DNA of 64,000 nt from Astragalus membranaceus (GCA_039519185.1 CM076854.1:155864166-155928165), one strand, 5' to 3'. Shown: positions 1-12,215, numbered from the stretch's first letter. A program made the numbers and translations. The notes: generated by a model not told the origin, from the sequence alone.

Positions 1-864
1 ACTCGCCACCGCGACAACCACCGCCACCGTACCCGTCCCCTCTCTCCACCGTGGCCATCGCCCCCTCTCCGTTCACGCCTCCCCCCCTCTCTTTTGGTTT
101 CGTTCTTCACCCCCTTCTCCCTTTTACTGAAACCTTCCCTTCAAATCCCTTCCTTTCTGTTTTTTTTCGAAAATCCCTCTCTTTCTCATTTCTCTCTCTG
201 AAATTTCTCTTTTTCCCAACTGTGTATGTGTGGCGGCGCTGGAAGTGAGGGAATTAGGGTTCCATTCATTTGGAATTTGCCTTTTATAGTCCCCTTATTT
301 CACTGACTTAGTTATCTATTTAATTTTTGTAATCAGATTCATAACTATACCCCTTGTTCCACTTATACAACACCTTTTTTTTAAAATTCAGAACACTAAC
401 CCTACCCCCTTTTTCTGCTGATTCGCGACCTCCCTAGTTTTTTTTAATATTCGATTTTATTTGTGAATAACAAAAAGGCTGTGTGCTATTTGCGCCCCCC
501 TGTTTGTTGCGAGAACCCCCTGTATACGCCCCTTTATGAAGCTCGCCATTTTCTTTTAAGAGAGAAATGGACCAGCCCACTAAAAAGTGATGATGGGCTG
601 CTGTCCGCACCCTAGTTTTTATAATACAACCCCCCGTGGTTAACTGCACCCACATTTACTATTTCACCCCCTTTTCGTTTTTTTATTATTTCTTCTCAAA
701 ATAAATTTCCATTTTACAAAAAACCTATAAAAATTAGAAAAATGGATTTGGCTGAGATGTACATCTTGTCAATCCCGGTTTAAGAGGCTTGAGTTGTACA
801 GCTTGGTGACTTAAACCCCTTCCAAAAATAATAAAAATCAACAAACAACCTTTTTTTTCAAGAA

Positions 865-926
865 GAACTACGTGGCCTTTGATTCTCCGCTTCGGAGATA
901 CGTAGGAGCGGGGCTTCCCCGTCAAG
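865..926 (+). promoter_or_regulatory. Conserved LTR hairpin block, copy 1
   Basis: GAACTACGT...TTTGATTCTCC...GGAGATACGTAGGAGCGG followed by GGGGCTTCCCC. The arms CTACGT/ACGTAG and GATTCTC/GGAGA pair with each other, and GGGG-CTT-CCCC forms a second small stem. The same block occurs in all three related LTRs of this window. Its function is unknown to me; an RNA element in R/U5 is an inference. Confidence 0.6.
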
Positions 927-1127
927 CTAAATTAATATTTTCCAATAAATAATCATTTTTTCCTTTAACACCTATTTTCCAAAAAAAACTAAAAAACGAG
1001 CTTGATTGAGATGTACATCTTGTCAACCTCGCAATCCTGGTTTAAGACGCCTGAGTTGTACAGCTTGGTGATCTTAAACCCCCTTCAAAAAAATAAAATC
1101 AACCAACCAACAAAATTTTCCAAGAAA

Positions 1128-1194
1128 GAACTACATGACTCTTGAGTTCCTCATTGCACCCGAGGATACGTAGGAGCGGGGCTTCCCCGTCAAG
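1128..1194 (+). promoter_or_regulatory. Conserved LTR hairpin block, copy 2
   Basis: Second copy, in the tandem duplicate. The left arm has mutated to CTACAT and the middle has changed, but GGATACGTAGGAGCGGGGCT and CCCCGTCAAG are kept. Confidence 0.55.
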
Positions 1195-1532
1195 TCAAAA
1201 ATTAAATTTTCTAATTTAGTCTCTTATTCATTTCTTTGTAAATCAAATTTTATTCATTTTTTTGGAGTAAACAAATTTTCTAAACTTATTTGATATGTTG
1301 CACAATTAAATTTAGGGTAACTGTCTTCGGACAGATGTTTTAGGGGTGCTGTGGAATTAAGTTTTCGCCCTTCCCTATACATAACCGACTCCCAAATCTA
1401 ATCTAGTTTACGCAGACCAATCACCTCTAGTTAGGTTTTTCTCAATTTTTTCTATTAAATAAATTGGGTGGCGACTCCTAAAATTATCAATTTTTGGGCC
1501 GTCTACGTCGGGATCCCGATCACGACAATAAA

Positions 1533-3047
1533 GATGTAACTGCATAACATATTTATGATAGGGAGGGGATAATTTGGTGTAGTCTAGAGCCTGCTGTATT
1601 GGATACAGAAGATTACAGTCATATTCTTGGAGATATGCAAGTCGATTATGAGTTCTAGAAGACCTTTTAGGAGGGACATTTGATGGCTCAGTAGCAGTGG
1701 GGATGGGCATGGCAGTGTCAGTAGGGACATTTGATGGCTCAGTAGCAGTAGGCAACTGAGAGATGGGGTTGGCTATGGCAGTGTCAGTAGATGAGTTATC
1801 AGTGGCATTGTCAACTGGTGAGTGAGTGGGTTCTGGTGTTAAAACAGAATGAGGTAAGTCATCAGTGTTATTGTGAACTGGTGAGTGAGAAGTTTCTGGT
1901 GTAGGAGCTGTCGAGGTATTGGTGTAATCTATATTGGAAGGGAGGTCAGGGATACTGGGAAGGACAACAGCATTAGGAGACTGAGTGTGGAGACCAAGCT
2001 GGACATTTTTTTTAAATGGGAAGACAGACTCATGGAAGATGACATCCCTGGAGATGAGAAATTTTTTGTGCAGCAAGTCATATAATTTGCACCCTTTGTA
2101 TCCTTGAGGATAACCCATGAATATGCAAGGGGGTAGCCCTAGGAGAGAATTTTGTTCTGTGAGGAACTATAGTGGAAACATAATTGAGACATCCAAAGAC
2201 TTTAATAAGGGAATAGTCAGGTGTTTTGGAGTAGAGGAGCTCAAATGGAGATTGATTATCAAGAACAAGGGAAGGGGTTCTGTTGATGAGGTAAAAAACA
2301 GTAGCAACACATTCACCCCAGTAAGTTAAGGGTATTGCAGCCTGAAATAGTAAAGACCTGGCAACATTCAACAAATGCTGGTGTTTTCTTTCCACCACAA
2401 CATTTTGTTGATGTCTATGAGGGCAAGAAAAGTGGTGAGTAGTACCATGTTGCTGCAAAAAAACTGTTAGTAGAAACTCTTTGGCATTATCAGTTCGAAT
2501 GCACTTGATTGTTTTTCGAAATTGTGTGTGAACATATTTAAAAAGTGATTTGATTAAGTGTTGTGCATAAAATTTGTGTTTCATCAAGTGTACCCAAGTG
2601 AACCTAGAGTGATCATCTACTATTGTGAGAAAATATTGATAGCCATCATGTGTAATTTGAGAAAAAGGACCCCATGTATCACAATGAATTAAATCAAAAC
2701 CAGAATCAAATATTGTTTTGGGGAAAGAAGGGTAACCTTTTTTGTTTAGATAAAGGGCAAACAGTACACAAATCATAATGAAACTTAGCAGGGAATTGAA
2801 AAGAAATTTTATTGCTAAGAATTTGCAAAACATTATCAGATAGATGCCCCATACGTGTGTGCCATAAGTTGGCCAAATCTAATGACCTGCTAACAGTATT
2901 ACATGAGGAAAGAACATTAGAATTTAAAAATAAGGAATGTGAAGACTGAGGTGATTCCAACACCCCCCTCAGTGGGTGCAGATACACAGCTGGTGAAAGG
3001 AAAAAGACCTTGAACGAGATCACATCTTCCAATCACCTTCTGCAGTG
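1533..3047 (-). pseudogene. Ty1/Copia polyprotein fragment: pre-integrase and integrase
   Basis: Read on the minus strand this is the middle of a Copia polyprotein. First comes a GAG-pre-integrase zinc domain (about 2900..2710) with HTRMGH and CTVC, then an integrase core (about 2760..2200). The core shows DLIHCDTWGPF, FLTIVDDHSRFTWVH, CIRTDNAKEF and VVERKHQHLL, so the three acidic catalytic positions survive. The post-core segment GYPQGYKGCKLYDL and a Pro/Thr/Ser-rich linker run down to YPIQQALDYTKLSPPYHKYV near 1560, where the LTR at 1..1527 interrupts just before reverse transcriptase would begin. A frameshift near 2780 separates the two halves. Protease and most of gag are missing upstream; a gag piece in the same orientation lies at 33171..33510. 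It is a dead fragment. Confidence 0.9.
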
Positions 3048-4095
3048 TTTTGTATTAACCTTGAAGTTTTATCTTTGGGCTAATTCGAGAAAAGGATTGA
3101 AAGGAAATGAATTGGATCGAATAGAATAGCGGTTTAAGAAAAACAACGTTTTCGACACAGGTACAGAATTGGGAGCCCGAATCATGCGCCCTAAGGCCCG
3201 ATCTGAGCACCTGACTCTGTCCCTATTTTAAAATCAAATATCCGCCTTCCTTTCGGCTCAATGTCTTTCCCAATTCCTTCCTCAAACGAACCTAATTATT
3301 TTTATCTTAAAGGAGCCAAACTCAAGCACAATAAGGGAAATTTGTGAGATTTTGATCACCCAAATGGTTGATTTCAACAAAGTAACACTTTTATTCTCAC
3401 TTTCGACATTGTAAATTTTAAAATCGGAGAATGAGATTACCGTTTTGTTGAAACGCCATGCATTGAGTAAAGGCATTTACAAGTTGGGGTGAATTAACGT
3501 TTTTGGATAATCGTATTTTCCAAAGTATCCTTATTTGAAAACCCTATTGAAAAGACATTTTTATCCAAATGGAACGATTGTACCTTCCAGTCTTTGGAAT
3601 TAATGTAATGAAAGGACATTTCACTACGATTTTAGAGTTTTCTTGGTCGAGTTGCAAGAGAAAAATTGTTTTCTACATTCATTTGGACTGAGAGTCAACC
3701 TATTTTATAAAATAACTTTGTTTACTTCAGCCAAAATTTTTAGTAAAATGAGTCAAGCGCTTATGTAAGCGTAACTCAGGAAGAGAAGAAAACTGTTCTT
3801 CCGGATATCGCATGGTTTGATTTCAAGGTAATCCTCTCATAGACACCGTTTCTTCCAATTCAAGTTACGGCTAAGTAGGAACCTTTTGAGTTTTAGCTTT
3901 GTTGGTGAAGTACGTATAGTTACCCTAAGCTATAAGGTTGTGTTCTCAACAGATTGTAGGTATACCATTGGTCCATAACTGCTAGTGTCTGCAATCGAAA
4001 GGTCGGGATAGTTGATGGTCGGATAAAGTTTCGTGTCAACTAGGTGTGAGGGATTGGAACGATTTTGAGGACAAAATCTTTCAACTTGGGGTGAT
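3048..4095 (+). mobile_element. Ty3/gypsy (Tekay-like) 3' internal region, extra copy
   Basis: This 1.05-kb stretch is nearly identical to 29657..30703, which lies directly upstream of LTR2. It ends in the purine-rich TTGAGGACAAAATC and CAACTTGGGGTGAT immediately before the LTR start TGTAACATCCC, as expected of the 3' end of an internal region with its polypurine tract. Its presence left of LTR1 is odd, because a normal element has flanking host DNA there. No ORF is recognisable; the short minus-strand ORF at 3282..3476 recurs in the copy at 29890 and is not a gene. Confidence 0.75.
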
Positions 4096-6990
4096 TGTAA
4101 CATCCCTGTTTCGTTAATTTCGGTTTACGAAATTAACTAGTGATATATTATTCGATTAAATAACAAATCTAGTCGAGGTTATGAGTTGACGCGAAAGCAA
4201 TATCTAAAATTGCTAGGTCATATGAATTAATTGCCTTGTTGTTGGGAGTATGTGAATTGGTGTGATTGTTTTGGAGTAGAAATAGGATTATGTGAGGATT
4301 AGGGAGCCAAGGGCGTTTTGGTCATCTCCATATCCTTTAAACCCTTAACCCAAATTACACAACTCCAAATACACTCTTCAATTCCATAAGACCACAACCA
4401 AGATTTTTGAAGGAAATTATGAGTTAGTGGTTAGTTAGAAGTGAGGCAAAGTGATGAAATCGCTTAAGGGCAAAGTGGTCTTTTACCCCTTTTCAAAACC
4501 CTCAGCTGACTATCTCATTAAATAACAATAAAACACTCACCCTCACCCCCACTTTCATCATCACACAAACTGAAAGAAGAAAAGAAAGAAATGGGTAGAG
4601 AGAAGGGAAAGAAACGTGAGAGGACGAGAAGGAAAGAAGAGAGAAGGAGCTTCACCATCCATGGATGCATGTGGGTAAAATTAGTACCATTCTTCTCCAT
4701 TCTTTTTGCTCTATCTATAGGTACCAATTTCAGTAGCTCACTCTTCTCCTAACTCATCCCACCATTTTTTGCATTTCAAAGCTCATCTTGACCAACAATG
4801 GACCTTGGGGTTTGCATGTTCAAACTGAAGCTCGAGTAGGTTAGAGCAGAAGCTACATTGCTGATTGGAGTAAGTTTAGGAGTCACATTCGTGGAGACAA
4901 GAAGGTTGGAAGAAGGACATGGTTGCTGAAAATACTGCAGCAAACCCATTCTGGGCAGTCTAGGTAATTTTGATGTATCTCTCACCACAGACCTCCTTTG
5001 AAGTTCATTTTTGTTGATTCAGAAAGTAGACACGAAATCCTTCATTTTTCTTACAAGAACCATTTAATTTCATTGAGTATTGAAGAAGAAATTAAACAGG
5101 CAAGTTAGCATTGTGAATCAGTGGCAATTTGGGCCTAGCTGTATTGTTTTGACCATATCTCATTAAATACATAGGGTATCAGTTTGAAACCTATACCAAT
5201 AGAAACTAGACAAAATTTCCTTCCTAATAGACCCTGGAATTGGTGCATTTCAGTAAGGATTGATTGAGATATTGTGGTTTCAAGATGACTCACAGATGCT
5301 GCCAAACCAAATTTGAAGATAGTGGCCGCGTTCTAGGAGTTGGGGTTAGATCGGAATGAGAAGGGGACTTCGTCGTTGATTTGAGATGCATTTGGGTACG
5401 CTCTAGTATCTGATTTTGTGGTGGTGCTAGTTTTGAAGCGGTTTCGAGTTTGTTGGAGCGTGGGAATCTAATTCGGGGATCATTCGAGCGGTTACGTGTT
5501 GATGCGTTTCGAAGTCTCGGCAAATTTCGTGATTTTCATCACGATCGGTGAGTTTTACTCACGTATAGGGTTTGTTTTATTGTTTTCGAATGAATTGAGA
5601 TTCTGGTTCTGTTGCTTGATTTTGTTTCGAAGGATTTATCGAGTCGAAAACCAGTTTTTAAATAATCGTGTTTTACGGTTTTTATAAAAATATATATGTA
5701 CTGTGTGGATTATAATTGTACTGGTATATTTCTGGAATGTTGATTGTTTTTGTTGGAAATTGGACTGGGTTTCGATTGGAAGCGATCGGAGAAGCGAAAC
5801 GGAACCAAACGAACAAATAGCGAATCTGCTACAGGCAGCACGGGTCGTGCCACCTCTAGCACGGGTCGTGCCAGACTTTCTGTTTGAACTGAAATGTGGT
5901 ATTTCAGTCTAGCACGGGTCGTGCAAGACCTTCTGCCACTGGTTGCCAAAATTTCGTTTCGCCGCTCCTTTCGATTCCAAACCTCTTCTAATCTTTCTTC
6001 CAACCAATTATGAATATATTACCGTGATAAAATCATTGTTTTGAAGGTGTTCAACTTGATTTTTGCGAAAGGGTTTTGAAAGTATAAATATCCGTAAAAC
6101 CGAAAAGTAGACCGCGTGTGAGTACATGTTTTGAATAATAAAACGAATTACATGTCCAACTTGGTACTGTATTATAACGCCAGATATCTAGTATCGTGTT
6201 CATCAAAACGGGTTATAGAACAACGATAGATATAGATCATATCGAATATAAAAGTCGGCCCAATGCGGGTGTGATATATAAATTATATCAAGTTGGGTGA
6301 CGACCCAGAATAGCATACTAGGCGGGGAAGTCATGAGCCCCTACCCTAGGCCCTGGAAACGTTATGGAATAGTTACTAACGGGGGTTTATCGTGATTGTG
6401 GCTGTTGCACGGATGATGTTATGCTAAGTTCAATGCACGATTCGCCGAGATTGTGGCTGTTGCACGGTCGGTGTTTCAATTGGTAAGCTTGTAATGGTAA
6501 AGTAACTTACAAGGCTTAAAAATAAATGAATAGCACATTAGATGCCGAGATTGTGGCTGTTGCACGGTCAGTAATGGGCTAAGAATATATATAAGCAAAT
6601 AGTTTATAAATTAAACTATGTTGCAATGGTTTTATAATTGAACCAAGTGATGGTGAGGTGTTATGGTAGAACTCACTGAGACATGTTATCTCACCCTATC
6701 ATATGTTGTTGTTTTTACAGAGTACAGGAAATATGGATAGCAGGCGGCATGCTCAGTTGTCATGCTCGAGGAGAAGTTGGAGATTTAGTCTTTCATCCTT
6801 GTTTTTGATTCTGATGTTGTCTCTGTATTCGGTCTCGTGACTCGAATTTGATTAATAATGTGTAAGAGTTTCCGCTGTTTCTTGCAACAATGTTTATCTA
6901 AGCAGGAATTTTTATACTCTAATGTAGACCAAAATGTATGTTTAGGTATCTCTTTGTATTTCTTTGTTTTAAAAATACCGGGGTGTTACA
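4096..6990 (+). mobile_element. LTR1 of the Tekay-like gypsy element (complete, 2895 bp)
   Basis: It begins TGTAACATCCC and ends GGGGTGTTACA, and is followed at once by a tRNA-Met type primer-binding site. The first 576 bp match LTR2 without indels. It contains three copies of the palindrome GCACGGGTCGTGC (5838, 5859, 5912), three spaced copies of GATTGTGGCTGTTGCACGG (6394, 6449, 6549) and a GA-rich tract near 4570..4660. Short ORFs within it are incidental. The chromovirus/Tekay assignment follows the TGTAACA terminus and tRNA-Met site and is inferred. Confidence 0.8.
5838..5924 (+). repeat. Three GCACGGGTCGTGC palindromes
   Basis: Exact 13-mers GCACG-GGT-CGTGC start at 5838, 5859 and 5912. 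Each is an inverted repeat with a 3-base centre, a form typical of a dimeric protein-binding site or a short hairpin. Their role is unknown. Confidence 0.6.
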
Positions 6991-6992
6991 TT

Positions 6993-7004
6993 TGGTATCA
7001 GAGC
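6993..7004 (+). other. Primer-binding site (initiator tRNA-Met type)
   Basis: TGGTATCAGAGC begins two bases after the end of LTR1. This is the standard plant retrotransposon site complementary to the 3' end of initiator tRNA-Met, and it fixes both the LTR boundary and the plus orientation. Confidence 0.9.
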
Positions 7005-7571
7005 AGTTCAGCCTTGTCGGACTTAGTGACCTTTTGGTCAAGACGTAAGATCGAGTCAGCTAGGGACCCAGACAATTAAAATGTCAGAACCTTTGAGTAT
7101 ATTATGTGACGTATTGAGTCAGGATCCACTCAATGTTTCATGTAAATTACTAAAAATTATAACAGTTAGTTGCCTCAGCCCCGGAAATGTCTGAAACCCT
7201 AAGCCAGCCTTCTCGTTTCATCAGAGCGCGCATCATAAGCAGAGGGCTACAGATGACATTTGGGAACGATGATGGGTGTAGCGACCGAAAAATCTGGAGG
7301 ATCTCTCGCGTTCAATGAAGTCGCCATCAATGTTTAATTATCAGGGAAAACACTGAAAAATCCCTTCGAAAGAGAAAATGGTCCTGAAAACCAGACTTTG
7401 GGTTCGGGAGTCGATTATGCGTGGGGAAGGTATTAGCACCCCACAGCATCTTTTCGGAAAAAGGTTACCTCTAATTAAATGTGCCAAAACTATATTAACT
7501 TTGAAAATATTTATTTCCTTTCTATTATGAAAACGAATGAAAAGACTTAATAAAAATGTTTGTTTTTTGTG

Positions 7572-7640
7572 CTTGACGGGAGTGTGCCCCCGCTCCTACG
7601 TATCTCCAGGTGCGATGGAGAAATCAAAGCTACGTAGTTC
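7572..7640 (-). promoter_or_regulatory. Conserved LTR hairpin block, copy 3
   Basis: On the minus strand: GAACTACGTAGCTTTGATTT...GGAGATACGTAGGAGCGG followed by a GGGGGCACACTCCC stem and GTCAAG. The outer arms CTACGTA/TACGTAG are perfectly complementary. Confidence 0.6.
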
Positions 7641-8075
7641 TTTAGTTAGAAAATGTTTGTTGGTTGGTGGTTTTTTAATATAGGGGTTTTAGGACTGTGT
7701 GATCTGTGTTGAAGGACCACTGGGGGTCTGAAGGAGCGCTGGGGCTCTGAAGGGCCGCTGAGGGCTGAAGGAGCGCTGGGGCTCTGAAGGACCACAGTTC
7801 ACTTATCCTAAAACGATCGACCGACTTAATCCCCTACATTGAAAATAAGATTTTTGATTTTTGAAATGAAAGAGATGTGTTTATATTTTTTTAATTTAGA
7901 AACTATTTATTTTAAATAGGGATTTTAGGACCTGATCCGTACGGTTCATTCGTGGTCCTAAAAAGCTGACTAACCCGGTCGTACGACCGACTTAATCCCC
8001 TATTTATATTTTGTGGGGTTTTTTTGTAAAAAATGAATTACGAAAGAAAGGTAATGGAGATTGTTTATTTTTGCG

Positions 8076-8139
8076 CTTGACAGGGGCGTGACCCTGCTCC
8101 TACGTATCTCCTGGTAGAGAATCAAAGACTACGTAGTTC
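8076..8139 (-). promoter_or_regulatory. Conserved LTR hairpin block, copy 4
   Basis: Second copy in the solo LTR, about 500 bp from copy 3: GAACTACGTAGTCTTTGATT, CTCTACCAGGAGATACGTAG, GAGCAGGG...CCCCTGTCAAG. The GGGTCACGCCCC core keeps the inner stem although its bases differ from the other copies. Confidence 0.6.
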
Positions 8140-11100
8140 TAGGGTAGAAAATATTTGTGTGTTGGTTATTTGAAAATGTTTGCTTGGAAACATGATCTTA
8201 AAAAATGGGTTGGACTCATTAGTTTGTAAAAGATGAAGATAAAAGAGCACATAAAAGTTCAAAAGTGAAAATAAAAATGAAAGAGGTTATGGTACATGAA
8301 AAATGGGGTGAAAGTAGTAAATATCCATTAGTAAGATTTAAATAATATGATAATGAAATGAAAGAAAAATATGCTAATGGACAATCAATAATAAATAATA
8401 ATGAAATGAAACATAGCACAAAATGGGGAGGTGGTGGTGTACGAGAATATAAAAGAAAAAGAGAGTGAGAGTTTTTTTTTTGATTAGTAAAAGAGAGTGA
8501 GAGTTAGTATATAAAGTAAAATAAATAAATAAAAGGAAAGGGGATGATTGAGGTGCAATTAGTAGAAGTCTAGATCACAGATCCAAAACCAAATCAGCCC
8601 AAGCTATGAAAAGCATTGAAGCCCATACACTAGACCCAGAGAGGGAGGGGGTGCAGGATAACAAAAGGGGTGTGCTTAAAAACCAGTTTCACTTGTTTAA
8701 AAATTGATCATCATTGTTTATTTAAAAAATAAATAAATGAAAATGAGATGACTAATATATAAAGAAGAAAAGTGGGGTTATGAGAAACCCTAGTTTCACT
8801 AACATAGCCGCATACACCAAAGAGAGAAAAACAAACTTCTGGGAAGAGAAAGAGAGGGAGAGGAAAGAAGAGAAAGAAGCTACAGTGACAAAAGAATGAA
8901 ACGTCAGCCATGGCGTGGATCATCGGACCGGCGACGTTGCACGGTGGCGACGGCGATAGGGGGATGACGGTGACAGTGGTGGGAAGAGAGAGAAACAGTG
9001 GTTGCGAAGAGAGAGAAAAAAGGGGTGGTTGCTGTGCGCGAAGAGAGAGTGGGTTTGGTAGTCGTTTGGCCGCGAGGGATGGTGGTCGGCCACGAAGGGG
9101 AAGAGAGAATGGTCGGTTTTGGTGGTAATTGGTGGTGGTTCTGTGGGTGGTGGCAGCAGATGGTGGTTACGGTGGTGGTTTGCGAAGAGAGGGGAGCGGC
9201 AGAAACAGTGGGGTGTTTGGGTGGCTGTTGGTGGGAGTACGGCAGCGGGGGGTTCACGGCGACGGCGACGGCGACCGCGCCGGCGGCGGCCACTACTGGC
9301 GGTGGTGGCCAGAAACTTAGGTTCGACCCTCTCCCTTTTTCTCTATGATTTTCTCTCTGAAATTGTTTTCTTCCCTCTCCTCTTTGAGTGATACTGTCTG
9401 TTTCTTTATATAGAGAAGTAATTGTTGTTGTTCTTGTTTGAGTTGTGTACAGCCCATGAAGAAAATGATTAACATACATGAGTTGTGACCACTGTTTTGG
9501 CGCGGTGTGTAAAGAGGAATGGCAGAGAGGTAGTTGTGTAGCAAAGGCGTGTCTCATGTTTGCAGACTGGTGGTGGTACTGCTGCTGCAAAAGACAACAT
9601 TGTTGGTGCCTAAAATGGGAAGACATCAAGGAACAAAAAAGAAATAGACTTGAGCTGGTAGCTCAAAATAGTTCCTCCACCACTGCAACAGCAAGGGCAG
9701 CAACGCTGCTCCCTTATTTTTTAACCTTTGTTTTAATTAAATTTTTTTATTTTGTACTTTCTGTTTGTAAATTTTGTCTATACACGTGTACTAAAGTTGA
9801 CTTTGTAAAAAAACTGATTATAAAAAAGCATTTATTCACAATTTGATGTTTATTATTAGATTTTTAGAACAAAATTAAACCGATAACAACGACGAAAAAC
9901 ATACGTACACGACGAGAGGCGAACGCGCGTCCACAACGAGAATACGCGAATTTGCGTACCAAAATAAGCACTCGTACACAACAAGACGCGAACACCCGTT
10001 CACAACGGGGACGAAAATGTGTACATTATTAACAATAGCACACGCGCACCAATGAGAAGTAACACGCCTATACACGACTGGGAACGACACACATAAACGA
10101 CAAAAACAATATTTTGGATTTTCTAGTAAACTTTACATTAGCCGGACAAAATTAGGGTATGACAATGGGCATCCGCGATGGTTCGAGGAAACTGTGGGCG
10201 ACTGTTCAGTCAATGAATCTGATGCAACTAGTGAGTCGCAGTGTAAGACGTCGTAGGTCTTTCCGAGAGTACAAGCTAAGCAAAGCCATTGGGAAGTAGT
10301 AATGTCAGTGTCCTGAGATCTATCAGATTAGTTAACATTCGATACCCTGACCATTGCTTAGTCAGCCTACCAGTTACCAAAATACTGTTTCACAGTAAAC
10401 CTTACCTTTTGGCATGAACTAAACCCAGTTTAGGTAGCAGTTAAGGAAGTCATTTTGGATAACCCCAAACATAGATCCCAATTCTTCTTCTTCCGAGTCA
10501 CAATGTGACAGGTGATAAGGCCAACTGAGTAAAGATAGTCCATCGTCAGTATTGACTAGCAGAATCACAATGTGTCGATCAGGTTAAGTCCCGATCAGGA
10601 ATTATGAACCAAATTCTTTTAAAGCAGGTTAGTATGTGGGATCGGTAGAAGTGACCTTATTTCAATCCGCTGACTAGAAGCATCCCGATCACGGTCTGTA
10701 AGAAATTCTCGTTAGTCTTCTGACTCATTTTGTTCATAGCTTCTGCCCGGAACTTCGATTTTTATGTTCCGAGAGGCGTTGAAAAGCTAACGAAAATATC
10801 TACACCTCTGAGTGGGTTGTGAACCATGTCTCAAATTGTATTATGAATTGTACCTCTAATTTAATCTAAACAGTGAACTCTAAAGCATTCGTGGAGTGTT
10901 GTCATACCCCAATTTTGTCCGCCCAAGTCAAAAATATTTTTCTTAATTTTTAAGAATTTTAGAAATAAAAATAGTGCATATTTTTACATTTTTGGGGCAA
11001 GAAGCAAGTTTTTAGGTCAAAGAGTATTTTGGTCATTTTGCAAAGTGTCATACCCCAATTTTGTCCGACTAGTTGAAAATCAAATAAAATTGTATTTTTG

Positions 11101-11741
11101 TGAACACTCAATTTTTAACGGTGTTTTGATGTTTTTTTTTTTCGAAAAGTTATCAAAATATGTGCTTTTTGCATGTTTCGCGCGTTTTGCGTGTTTTAAT
11201 CGTCGAATACGTCATTTTACTAGTTTCTGTCGTTTTCGGGTTAATTTTACTATTAAAAAAAATGTGATACAAAAGTCTAGTGGTTTTCGCGAGCGTGCGA
11301 ATAAAGTGTATAGTAGTGGGCGCGTGTCGCAGCGAGTTAGCGAGATTATTATTGTTTTATTATTGTTATCATTATTGTTAATTGTATTTATTTATTAGTA
11401 GTCATAAAAAATAAGAGACACACAACAAATAGTCAAATTGTTTATTTTATTTAGATCTGAAATTACATTTTTTGTCTTAGTTACAAATAAGATAAAAAAA
11501 ATGAAAAGTAAAACAAAAAAGGGGTATGTACGCCCTTGCTGTTGTTGCTCAGTTTGAGCTACAAGCTCAAAACACCTTCTTCTTGTCTCTTTGGCATTTT
11601 GCCATTTTATTGGTTAGACAAAATTGCTTTTTGCAGGCACTACCTGATACCTCCTGCAAATTGTTGTTACTTGTCTCCACTAACCCATCCCACACCTAGG
11701 TGGCTCTCTAACAAACACAAAAGAACAGACCTCCAAACTTG

Positions 11742-11749
11742 TATATAAG
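11742..11749 (+). promoter_or_regulatory. Candidate TATA box of the LTR promoter
   Basis: TTGTATATAAGAGG lies about 845 bp into the LTR and ahead of a purine-rich leader (GAGGAAAAGAAGGGAAAAAA). The 3' LTR has the same sequence near 21856. The context fits an LTR core promoter; no start site is proven. Confidence 0.4.
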
Positions 11750-11933
11750 AGGGAAATCGACTAGAGGAAAAGAAGGGAAAAAATTGGAGAAGAAAACAGG
11801 AGATCAGAAGCAAGAGAGAAGAGAGGAAAAATGAAAACTCAAAAAGAGAGGTTTAAAGTGCCATAGACTTCATCTTCTTCAACAACCTCACCATTACAAC
11901 AAACCCTCAACTACACCCTCCATTTTTATAACA

Positions 11934-12215
11934 CAACAACAACCACCATGCCCACCTCCTACAACCACACAACAACTACCACCAACACCACCTAAACAAC
12001 AACCACCATGCCCACCTCCTACAACCACACAACAACTACCACCAACACCACCTAAACAACAACCACCATGCCCACCTCCCACAACCACACAACAACTACC
12101 ACCAACACCACCTAAACAACAACCACCATAGCCACCTCCTACAACCACACAACAACAACCACCATGGCCACCTCCTACAACCACACAACAACTACCACCA
12201 ACACCACCTCCTAAA
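11934..12215 (+). repeat. 60-bp minisatellite in the 5' LTR
   Basis: Units of exactly 60 bp built on CAACAACCACCATGCCCACC and CACACAACAACTACCACCAA run about four times, the last ones shortened. The same array occurs in the 3' LTR at about 22063..22344. It encodes nothing convincing. Confidence 0.9.

Larger units (their letters stand above)
741..1194 (+). repeat. Tandem duplication inside the left LTR
   Basis: A unit of about 255-263 bp occurs twice. Both copies contain GAGATGTACATCTTGTCAA (754 and 1008), a TGAGTTGTACAGCTTGGTGA segment, and then the hairpin block ending in CCCCGTCAAG (926 and 1194). The copies have diverged, so the duplication is not recent. Confidence 0.8.
1..1527 (+). mobile_element. 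Ogre/Tat-like LTR, 3' part, cut by the window edge
   Basis: The left edge lies inside a long terminal repeat read on the plus strand. It shares an ordered set of landmarks with the two complete LTRs at 7277..10164 and 10900..13558: a GC-rich start (1..250), a C-rich stretch (about 490..670), a hairpin block containing TACGTAGGAGCGG, a block GGGTGCT...TTCCCTA...CGACTCCC near 1346..1395, and a U5 end carrying TGGCGACTCC. It ends in CA at 1527 against a Copia fragment, so ATAAA (1528..1532) is the likely target duplication, with its partner off-window. The small ORF at 51..248 is low-complexity LTR sequence, not a gene. The Ogre/Tat name rests on remembered family features and was not searched. 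Confidence 0.7.
7277..10164 (-). mobile_element. Solo LTR, Ogre/Tat-like (2888 bp)
   Basis: It starts TGTAGCGACCGAAAAATC and ends GGGTATGACA, which is the reverse complement of the terminal sequences of the LTR at 10900..13558. It is flanked by a perfect 5-bp duplication ATGGG (7272..7276 and 10165..10169), so the element inserted into the gypsy internal region and was later reduced to one LTR by recombination. A GC-rich island (about 8890..9330) gives overlapping low-complexity ORFs on both strands (Gly/Val/Trp-rich or Pro/Thr/His-rich). I treat these as leader-like LTR sequence, not genes. Repeats built on CTGAAGGAGCGCTGGGGCT lie at 7710..7800. Confidence 0.9.
6991..10894 (+). mobile_element. 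Decayed 5' internal region of the gypsy element
   Basis: Unique internal sequence lies at 6991..7271 and 10170..10894, split by the solo LTR at 7277..10164. A short start MSEPLSILCD... follows the primer site near 7081, but stops and frameshifts prevent recognition of gag. Nothing else coding was seen. Confidence 0.6.

Noticed and set aside
3282..3476. 64-codon minus ORF conserved at 29890..30084
   Set aside because: The conservation is due to duplication of the gypsy 3' internal region, not selection on a protein.
8904..9629. 241-codon minus ORF (Pro/Thr/His-rich) and overlapping Gly/Val/Trp-rich plus ORFs
   Set aside because: They lie entirely in the GC-rich island of a solo LTR defined by a perfect TSD, overlap on both strands, have biased composition and show no domain.
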